Program-made: the position numbers and the translations under genes
DNA from: Carettochelys insculpta
Lineage: Eukaryota > Chordata > Testudines > Carettochelyidae
Length of the DNA stretch: 64,000 nucleotides
Assembly (NCBI RefSeq): GCF_033958435.1
Contig: NC_134138.1
Location: 175,940,798 to 176,004,797 of the forward strand
Direction of reading: 5' to 3'
Notes under the pieces: model-generated
What the model was told of the DNA's origin: nothing
The model's database searches: none
Seen by the model: only the letters and a program-made list of their open reading frames with translations
Shown: positions 56,471 through 64,000 of the stretch, in pieces
Position numbering within the stretch: position 1 is the stretch's first letter
Layout of the letters: each line of letters starts with the position of its first letter

Positions 56471-56906
56471 GGCTACGTCTACACGTGCCCCAAACTTCGA
56501 AATGGCCATGCAAATGGCCATTTCGAAGTTTACTAATGAAGTGCAGAAATGCATATTCAGCGCTTCATTAGCATGCGGGCTGCAGCGGCGCTTCGAAATT
56601 GACGCTTCTTGCCGCCGCGCAGCGCGTCCCAACGGGGCTCCTTTTCGAAAGGACCCCGCCAACTTCGAAGTCCCCTTATTCCCATGAGCTGATGGGAATA
56701 AGGGGACTTCAAAGTAGGCGGCCTCCTTTTGAAAAGGAGCCCCGTCGGGACGCGCCGCACGGTGGCAAGAAGCGTCAATTTTGAAGCGCCGCTGCCGCCC
56801 GCATGATAATGAAGCACTGAATATGCATTTCCGCGCTTCATTAGCAAACTTCGAAATGGCCATTTGCATGGCCATTTCAAAGTTTGGGGCACATTTAGAC
56901 ACAGCC
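56471..56906. mobile_element. Foldback Harbinger MITE, 436 bp (copy 3)
   Basis: Ends GGCTACGTCTACACGTGCCC and GGGGCACATTTAGACACAGCC, target duplication AAT at 56468-56470 and 56907-56909. Same family as the element at 55645 and 390 bp away from it, but with its own target site. Confidence 0.92.
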
Positions 56907-57288
56907 AATGGGGACTAAATCCAGACCACATTGTGACAAGGATATTCAAGAGATTAAGATGACATGTACTCTCATCACTCCACTTTCCCTGAAACTTTAG
57001 GGTACAGTCTGGTAGTTGGCATCATATTTTAATAACGCACTGTTTAGTTAGTACCCCTCTGTTCAATCATCCCCCTCTGGTGAACGCTGTGCAAAGGATG
57101 AGTCTGGTATTGGCTCACATTTTCAAACATTGGAGGTGCCAAGTTCAGTCCCCGGTGATGGTCCACTATGACACTAATTATGCTTTCTCCATGGGAAGCA
57201 TTAACAGGTCTCAGTAATTAGCTCTAAGCTTTCTTGGTCATCCTCACAAATGAAGTAGTGCAGGTGCATCTCTCAGCTAGCTGATTTG

Positions 57289-57487
57289 GGGGGGGAGGAT
57301 AGCTCAGTGGTTTGAGCATTGGTCTGCTAAACCCAGGGTTCTGAGTGCAATCCTTGAAGGGGCCATTCAGGGAATCTGTGGCAAACAGATTAAAAAAATC
57401 TGGCAGGGACGGCGATAGGTCCTGCTGTGAGGGCAGGGGACTAGACTCGATGACCTCTGAAGGTCCCTTCCAACTCTATGAGATAGG
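57289..57487 (+). repeat. tRNA-derived SINE (cryptodiran polIII/SINE, Cry I type)
   Basis: Starts GGGGGGGAGGATAGCTCAGTG. The A box is TAGCTCAGTGG at 57300-57310 and the B box GGTTCTGAGTGCAATCC at 57337-57353. The 3' body has GACTAGACTCGATGACCTCT and GAAGGTCCCTTCCAACTCTA, the tail this SINE shares with turtle CR1. It is a SINE, not a working tRNA gene: the cloverleaf is not maintained and the anticodon arm is degraded. Confidence 0.88.
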
Positions 57488-57751
57488 CAACTGGCTGTAG
57501 TTACCTTGATGTGGAAGACATCACTGACTGTAGAAATTCCACCTGAGGATAATGCACTGAAAATATCCTGGTGAGACTGATTCCAAGTGTCACCCACTTA
57601 TCTCCGGTAGATTGCTGCACCAAAGTAAATGGAAACTTGTAGATAGAGAAACTCAGCTCTTTAAAAGAGTAAGATAAAAACGGTTCGTTACAGAGCTCAA
57701 CATGACTGGTTCTGCTGGGCAAGGTCTTGCTGATGGTATGTCTGAGAAAGA

Positions 57752-57960
57752 GAAACATAGAATCCAAGGACTGGAAGGGAACTTGACAGGTCATTGAGTC
57801 CAGCCCCCTGCCCTCATGGCAGGACCAAGTGCTGTCTAGACCACTCCAATAGACATTTATCTAACCTGTTCTTAAATATCTCCAGAAATGGATTCCACAC
57901 CCTCCCTAGGCAATTTATTCCAGTGTTTGACCACCCTGACAGAATGTCTCCTTTGACTCT
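57752..57960 (-). mobile_element. CR1 LINE 3' UTR fragment (minus strand)
   Basis: Plus-strand reading AAACATAGAATCCAAGGACT, GGTCATTGAGTCCAGCCCCC, ATGGCAGGACCAAGTGCTG and GGCAATTTATTCCAGTGTTT is the reverse of a standard CR1 3' end. The terminal ATTCTATG motif sits at 57762-57755 on the minus strand. Truncated at its 5' side. Confidence 0.85.
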
Positions 57961-57964
57961 GTCA

Positions 57965-58715
57965 CAGCCAGAGCATAGGAAGTTGATACACTCTATTTAG
58001 CTTAGATGTTTTCTTCAATTTGTTCTCCTAGCTCCCATCCTTATCACATCATCATTTGTAGGCCACCTGTGAGTTGCAAAGATGATAGGGAGAGTGGCAT
58101 TTCAGTGTTAGCCATGAGAAATAAATATAGGGACAAGATTTAAAAACAAAAACAAAACAAAAAAAAAACCTAGGGACTTGAAGCTAGGTTCCTAAATCCA
58201 TTCACTTACTCAAAGAAATGGCTTGATTTTTGAAAGGATGGAGTTCTCATTCAAGGGAGGAATTTTCACAATGGGCATAAGTGACTTAAAAGTCCAAGAC
58301 CTATTGACTTTGAATGGTACTTGTCCTCCTAAATCACTTAGGACCTCTGAAAATCTCACCCTAAGTGTAGAGCTACAGACATCTATTTTTGAAACTCTCA
58401 GCTTGGGTTACGTGAAATCCAAGATCAATATAAGTGCAGTAATATCAAGCTATTGCATTAAAAATTATGAGCCAGGATCCAAAGAAACACGAGACTGGCT
58501 TAACTTTTACCTTCTGATTTCTGAGCCTGTAGGAGGCACTGGGGTCACATGTTCAAGCTTTTCTCTGACATTCTGAGGTTAGAAATTATTTTTTAAATGA
58601 AAAATTTGAAAGCCTCGTGTAATCACAGGCTTCCAGGAACTGAGGCATTCAAAAACCAAACAAACAAGAAGAAATCTACCATTAGGCCTACATTAAAATC
58701 AGGAGAGTTGTTAAA
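57965..58715. other. Intronic DNA, nothing recognised
   Basis: The open frame at 58223-58576 on the plus strand resembles no known protein and shows no splice context. No repeat was recognised apart from the A-rich stretch near 58140-58170. Confidence 0.4.
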
Positions 58716-58721
58716 TACTAT

Positions 58722-59156
58722 GGCCCTGTTTACACATGCCCCTCCCTTTCGGAAGGACATGTCAATAAGGCACTTTAGAACAGACCAATGAGGTGCTAAC
58801 ATGCATCTTCAGCCCCTCATTAGCATAATGACGACCAGTTGCACTTTGAAAGTGCTGCTTTCAAAATGCAAACTGGCTGTATAGATGTGGGAACCTCGAA
58901 ATAAACCCCACGCTTTGAAATTCCCCTATTCCCAGTTTGTTTTGGGAATAAGGAAACTTCAAAGTGTGGCACTTATTTCAAAGTGCCATTTTCTGTACAG
59001 CCAGTCCACATTTTGAATGCAGCACTTTCAAAGCGCGACTGGCTGCCATTATGCTAATGAGGCACTGAATATTCATGTCAGCGCCTCATTAACCTGTTCC
59101 AACGTGCCTTAATAACATGTCCCTTCCGAAAGGGAAGGGCATGTATAGACAAAGCC
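58722..59156. mobile_element. Harbinger-type MITE, 435 bp
   Basis: Ends GGCCCTGTTTACACATGCCC and GGGCATGTATAGACAAAGCC, target duplication TAT at 58719-58721 and 59157-59159. Palindromic, centred near 58938 at CCCAGTTTGTTTTGGG. The left half matches the truncated element at 39770-39995. Confidence 0.85.
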
Positions 59157-59428
59157 TATAAATGTTAATGTCCTGCCCCTAGTTAAAAGGAAGTGTTTTT
59201 ATCTGGAATATCCAGCTGAAGTGTTTGGAAGCCAAATATTTTTCTGAGGTAAAGTCAAAGCTTGCAGCATTGTGCTTGTGCAATGCAAACAAAGTAAAAC
59301 TGACTAGAAACTAAGTACAAATTTAAGTGAGAGTAATTACTCTGTTTTCCTTGTCTAAGCTGAATACTGGAGGATATGAAAACAAGATCAATGCTGGGGT
59401 TTTTAAAAATATTTCAGTTGTAATAATA

Positions 59429-60071
59429 CAGTAACCCCCCAGATACGCGCATTCGGCAAGCATGTATCTCACGTTTACGTGAGTGGAGTGTGCAGGGGCA
59501 GTGCCATGGGTGGGGGTGGGGCAGGGAGACCCGCAGCCCCACTGCTGCAAGCCAGCTGGGCAGTGCCTGGTCGGCAGAGCCAGTCCGGGGGTACCCAACC
59601 AGGGGTGGGGAAACCTGCAGGCCCATGTCTGCAAGCTGGTTGGGTAGTGCCCAGCTAGTATAGCCAGCCAGCCAGCTAGAGAACCTGCAGCCCTGTGGCT
59701 GTACCCTTCTTTCCTTCCCCCAGCGGCACAGCTCTCTGAGAACCATGCAGCTGGGAGAAGGGAAGGAGAAGGCTTTTAGCCTGGTTCCCAGCTCCTCGCT
59801 TATGGAACCTGGAGCTGACCAGCCATGAGCTGGTCAGTTTCTCAGGTCCCGCAAGCCACAGGGAGCAGGGAACCAAGCAGCAGCCTGTTTCCTGGCTCCC
59901 CTGCACTGGTGGAACTGGGAAACTGATCAGCCTGGTTCCTGGCTGCCCAGCTCTGGTGGGTTGGTCAGTTTCCCAGCTCTTGTAAGTTCCAGCTCCCCCT
60001 GACTTGCGCAAAAATTCTAGTTATGCGGGGGTTGCAGGACTGCGACCCCTGCGTAACTCGAGAGTTTACTG
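59429..60071. mobile_element. pogo/Tigger-like non-autonomous element, 643 bp
   Basis: Ends CAGTAACCCCCCAGATACGC and GCGTAACTCGAGAGTTTACTG are inverted repeats. TA flanks both sides (59427-59428, 60072-60073), as expected for Tc1/mariner-type insertion, and the CAGTAAACYCTCG style terminus fits the pogo/Tigger branch. The interior is rich in CAGCTGG and GCCAGC phrases with no transposase. Confidence 0.72.
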
Positions 60072-60832
60072 TATAAGTTTCTGCTAACAACACCGCTAGT
60101 AAAATAAATAACTTGAATTAATGGATGATTTAACTCGGGCTTTGCGGTAGCAAGAAAAGAAAATGGCAATCTGGAACAGAAGACTCGGTGCTCCTGAGCT
60201 CTAGCAGGGCCAGGTCATGTGAGAAGAGTAGGGTGGGAGAGAGACTGAGAAGGATAGCGAGACTGACATAACAACAACTTGTTTCAGAAGGAGTGCTCCT
60301 GGAACAGCATGCTACTTAACAGAAATGTGCCTTCCTTCAATAATCTGTGAGGCTGAATACTCAAGTGATAAGGCACTAACATGCTTCTTCCTAAGATGAC
60401 AGAGGGATGACAAAGGGATGCCCTGCACTGACATTTACTTCCTTCCCATTGTCCTGATAAATAAGCCAATTTTAGGGGGAGTGTTGGTGTGCAGGGGGTG
60501 GGGGGGCATGCTTTCTATTTGTAGGGAAATACAAATAATCTGTTATCATGCAAAATAAATATTTGTATCAACCACAAATATAATAAAAAGACTGTATCAA
60601 ATGACTACTAGGTCATACTAGTCAAATTTTGTTTCCTCCTAACATCATTATTCTAATTATTTATCAACTCAAAATTACTATCTACAGTCTCCCTAGGCCT
60701 TCCCAACCTCCCACAAGGAACACAACACATCTCCATTGTGTCCCCTTTCTTGTGCTGTAAGATCTCAAAGTCGCTGCATGTCACTATATTTGCACTGCTT
60801 TACATTATTTCACCAGCTGGTGTCAATCCTAC

Positions 60833-60951
60833 CTAACATTGTCATGCCTCTGAATGTAAATCTTGTGGAAAATCCTTTCGGGTGGCTTCAGGAAATCTTC
60901 CTTCATTTCCATGGCAACATTCCTTGGCAAAAGACTCATCAGGAGACGTTC
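60833..60951 (-). CDS. ADCY1: ADCY1 coding exon (start of C1a domain, probable exon 2)
   Basis: A 119-bp exon on the minus strand. After a TTTTCTTTTAG acceptor it reads [39 protein letters not shown], then AG, the first two bases of a serine codon finished by the exon at 41530. The donor is GTAGGA. The segment links the end of the first transmembrane bundle to the catalytic core: the [10 protein letters not shown] stretch is the conserved lead-in helix of mammalian-type cyclases. Phase 0 at its start, phase 2 at its end. No defects seen. Exon 1, with the N terminus and most membrane helices, would lie to the right of the window. Confidence 0.94.
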
Positions 60952-61317
60952 CTAAAAGAAAATGCAAACCCATTAGATTCGAGGCATATCTTCTTCCCCA
61001 TTCAGCAATTCTGAATAAAAGTGAACCTTTCCTCCCATTCTAGCATATGTTCTGAGAATTTCTGTTCCATAAAGAACAAGGACCCTTCTCCTTTCTGTTG
61101 CCTACGGGAGATACTTTTCATATTCTGCTATATAAAAGAAGGGACTGAGAAGTCAGGAAATAGCTAGTTTCAAAGCAGACAATTGTCCATCATTATACAT
61201 ATCATAAAAATAATAAAACTTATAATACCAACTTATTATATCACCAGTATCACTTATCTATGAAGGAATTCCAGGATAATTTGCTGTGCACTTGCATCTA
61301 CTCCTTTGGAACTCACC

Positions 61318-61684
61318 GGGCTTGTCTACCCTTGCCCCCAGCTTTGTAGGGGGCATGTTAATCAGGGGAATGGGAGATTACTAATGAAGTGCTGCGGTGA
61401 ATACACAGCACTTCGTTAGGCTAATTCTCCCCAGTGACAACTTCAAAGATTCAAACTTCGAAGTGCCGGCATGTGTGTAGCTGTGGGCACTTTGAAGTGC
61501 CCGTGCTACTTTGAAGTCCCTTTACTCCCATGCCAGCACTTAGAAGTTTGAGACTTTGAAGTTGCTGCGTGGGAGAATTAGCCTAATGAAGTGCTGAGTA
61601 TTCACCTCAGCACTTCATTAGTAATCTCCTGTCATCCTGATTAACATGCTCCCTTCGAAGATGGGGGCAAGTGTAGACCCAGCT
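61318..61684. mobile_element. Harbinger-type MITE, 367 bp
   Basis: Ends GGGCTTGTCTACCCTTGCCC and GGGGCAAGTGTAGACCCAGC. Flanking triplets ACC and ACT differ at one base. Mirrored blocks such as TTACTAATGAAGTGCTGCGG and CAGCACTTCATTAGTAATCT. Same family as the truncated copy at 20083-20316. Confidence 0.78.
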
Positions 61685-61987
61685 ACTGTGTTTTGTCACT
61701 AAGTCTATTAAAATAGGTTTTTAAACAGTGAGATCTGTTATAATTTTTTCCATATAGCCTGAATCAACTGAACAGTAATAAAGGGACATTTTTGCAATAT
61801 ATCGGACAGCATTGAAAGGTCTAGTTCCAGCAAGCACAATACACAAGTGCAGGTTTAAGGATGCAAGTTTCTGCAAACAACACAGCTCACATGTCATTGA
61901 GAGTGATTTTATTACACATTGTTCTCCTGGCTTGCCCAAAATGCTGTATTTCCAAATGCTTCAGATCCCTCTGACATTGGTTAAATT

Positions 61988-62880
61988 AGTGTTTCTCAAA
62001 CTAGTTTGGCCATTGAATGCTTTTGGGTTTGGAATATATTGATGGAACACAAACATGCTGATGGAGGGTTGAGGGTGGAAGATTTCATATTGAAAAATGG
62101 CCATACATAATGCTCAAAAGTTGATTTAAAAGAATTTTTAAGATGTCCTTTATTTTACAGAGAACAAAAACAACAAGAGAAAATCATCTGAATGAACACC
62201 TAATATCCTTCCAATATGAGGATTGTTAGAAGCCTATAATTAAATATAAAAATTAAAAATTAAGTATAAACCCATAACAAAACATGAATAAAAGCCGCTG
62301 AAAGAAGTATGCTTAGTGTTGTTCTGTTGTACAAAAATAGAAAGGACAATATTGTTCAAAAAAAAAAAAGAAAAAGGACTGTTCTTCCTTAAGTCTTAAA
62401 ACAAATTAGGTAAAAATTTTAAATTTTGTGTTTTTATAAATTTGTTATTTTAATACAAAACTAGTGGAAAATAAAAATAATTAATATTTGGACTTTTTTT
62501 TTAATAGGAAGAGGGTTTTGCATCTTTTGATCACAAATCCACTTACCATTAGGAACAATGCTGGGGAGCTGGATCCTCATATCAGGTGCAGCATCACATG
62601 ATTTCTCTGAACACGACTTGTGCCACGACAATCAATATTGACTCTGATTGTTTCTGGATGAGTTGCATGACAACTATACTATTATGAATGTGTTATAAAT
62701 ATTAATATACCTACAATCTAAATACTATTGAAACACCCTAGTACTTTTGATACAAGCTTAATTTCATATTTAAGATTTTTGAAGGACAAATATCGCCAGG
62801 ATCAATTTTTTTTCATGTAACACCTGTTTACATTTCATGGAACACCAGTATCCCATGGAACACAGTTTGGGAAACACTGG
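61988..62880. mobile_element. hAT-type non-autonomous element, about 890 bp
   Basis: Left end AGTGTTTCTCAAACTAGTTT, right end CACAGTTTGGGAAACACTGG, inverted repeats of hAT style. Flanks GTTAAATT (61980-61987) and GCTAAATT (62881-62888) agree at seven of eight bases. The interior is AT-rich and noncoding. Confidence 0.75.
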
Positions 62881-63156
62881 GCTAAATTATATTTCCTACA
62901 CAGTGACCTACTCATATGTGCTAAAAAACGTGTCAGATATGCTATTTAGATATTCCCAGAAATCTTCAAAGCTAATACAATCTGAGAAACCAGCAGTATT
63001 TCATATTTCACTCTTAAATGTGTCAACTTTTGCCCTACAATGCACATTTAAGGACACAGCTCTGCAATCAGATCTCCTAGCATCCCATAGGGCTCCATGT
63101 GGGAGGAAGAACCTCTGCTTCTGCATCTGACTGTAAAGTTCAAAGCTCAAATAGTA

Positions 63157-63250
63157 CAGGTTGAACCTCTCTCATCTGGAACTCTCCCGTCTGCAAACAT
63201 CTGTGGTCTAGCATGAATTTAGTTAGCCGGATGGCCACTTCTCATAGGTG
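63157..63250. repeat. Tigger-like repeat fragment
   Basis: TACAGGTTGAACCTCTCTCA, TCTGGAACTCTCC and TTAGCCGGATGGCCACTTC recall the ends of short pogo/Tigger-type repeats. Only one end is recognisable. Confidence 0.45.
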
Positions 63251-63590
63251 TGGCCAAGTCTCCCACAATCCCATAAATTTGTTTACAGCCTCTAGTCCTG
63301 GCTCTCGGTGTTCTGTGCTGTGACTTAGCTGTAATTTACCCTCAATGTCTTCTAACTCATTTTAAAATACAAGGGAAAAGCCCATTTCCCTTTGGCCAGA
63401 ATTTTAAATATTCAAGCAATACAGAATTGACTTCCAGATTACCTGAATAAGGAATGATTAAGAAACCCATGGTTTGGATCTGTATGACTGAAACAACAAT
63501 CCAAGCTATGGAGAACATGGTCTGCATAAGTCCCAGAACAGAACGTGGAACTTGGTCAGGTTTAGGAAGCAGAGTCTGGACTTCCATGAA

Positions 63591-63858
63591 GGCACTGTCT
63601 ACACTGTCAATTGAGAGACAAGGCTATTGTCATTCACAGAGGCTTGATCCACATTCTTTTTCTCTCTCTCTCTCTCTAACAAATGCTTTGCTCTGGCAAA
63701 TGCCAGTGTAACCAGTGCTTTCTAAGCAAAAGTGCCTTCTTGATGACAAAGCAAACACAGCTCTTGAGGGGTGGAAGTTTTCAATAAACTGTATTACATG
63801 GCCATGCCTCTAAAAGCTTTGTAGTGTAGACAAAAAGCTTTGTAGTGTAGACAAAGCC
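63591..63858. mobile_element. Harbinger-type MITE with duplicated right end
   Basis: Left end GGCACTGTCTACACTGTC, right end TTGTAGTGTAGACAAAGCC. The right end holds a 20-bp tandem duplication (AAAAGCTTTGTAGTGTAGAC at 63812-63831 and 63833-63852). A CT microsatellite lies at about 63661-63678. No clear target duplication. Confidence 0.65.
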
Positions 63859-64000
63859 TCAGTGTGTCCCATTTTTGTGTTGTATGTGTGACATCAGCAC
63901 AGCTTCATGCAGTACTGAAACAGGAACAAGAGACAGGATAGCAAGCTACATCTGTGCTGACATTCACGCTTGAGCAGCTGCTGCCAGTGATGAGGCTGGA

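Larger units (their letters stand above)
41531..60832 (-). other. ADCY1: ADCY1 intron 2 (about 19.3 kb)
   Basis: Donor GTAGGA at 60832-60827 and acceptor AG at 41532-41531, minus strand. The donor is weaker than the GTAAG-type donors of the next two exons. Contents include hAT, Tigger-like, RTE, CR1 and SINE copies and at least seven MITEs. Confidence 0.85.
60952..64000 (-). other. ADCY1: ADCY1 intron 1 (partial)
   Basis: The sequence before the exon at 60833-60951 in gene sense, starting with its acceptor. It contains two MITEs, a hAT-like element and a Tigger-like fragment. No upstream exon is visible. Confidence 0.7.

Noticed and set aside
57289..57487. tRNA gene
   Set aside because: A and B boxes are present, but the 3' body continues as a SINE with a CR1-like tail and the cloverleaf is degraded.
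60736..61014. Plus-strand open frame over the cyclase exon
   Set aside because: It is the antisense of the ADCY1 exon at 60833-60951.

Overview
This is a stretch of vertebrate nuclear DNA, most likely from a cryptodiran turtle. Two things point there. CR1 LINE copies with turtle-type 3' ends occur on both strands (about 1935-5515, 17860-18870, 25610-26645, 57752-57960). A tRNA-derived SINE of the type described as the cryptodiran polIII/SINE (Cry I) lies at 57289-57487. Species cannot be fixed from the sequence alone.

The only host gene I can support is a piece of ADCY1 (calcium/calmodulin-stimulated adenylyl cyclase 1) on the minus strand. Three consecutive coding exons are present at 60951-60833, 41530-41419 and 5816-5689. 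They have canonical GT-AG borders and compatible phases, and together encode the first part of the C1a catalytic domain, including both metal-binding aspartate motifs. The rest of the window is intron: intron 2 is about 19.3 kb, intron 3 about 35.6 kb, with parts of the flanking introns at each end. Exon 1 lies beyond 64000 and the remaining exons lie before position 1.

The introns are packed with transposable elements. The centrepiece is a pair of potentially autonomous PIF/Harbinger DNA transposons in intron 3: A (29509-34183) and B (34973-38952), each flanked by an exact 3-bp target duplication. Each carries a plus-strand two-exon gene for a Myb/SANT-like protein and a convergent minus-strand two-exon gene for a HARBI1-like DDE nuclease. 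All four genes are damaged or doubtful, and the lesions differ between the copies. About eighteen smaller non-autonomous elements (MITEs), in several sequence families, share the Harbinger terminal motif GGCYRYGTCTACAC, and most have 3-bp duplications, so they look like passengers of this machinery. Some are nested: two MITEs inside a third at 20938-22166, one inside an RTE LINE at 55645-56080, and one inside another repeat at 51720-51995.

Other elements are a DIRS-type tyrosine-recombinase retrotransposon (15328-17200), an RTE/BovB-like LINE (53085-56185), hAT-type elements (23516-25021, 42922-43251, 61988-62880), a pogo/Tigger-like element (59429-60071), a probable solo LTR inside Harbinger A (30869-31312), LTR-like repeats near 22554 and 45350, and scattered copies of an abundant reptile repeat ending in a CACGGCTAC-type tail.
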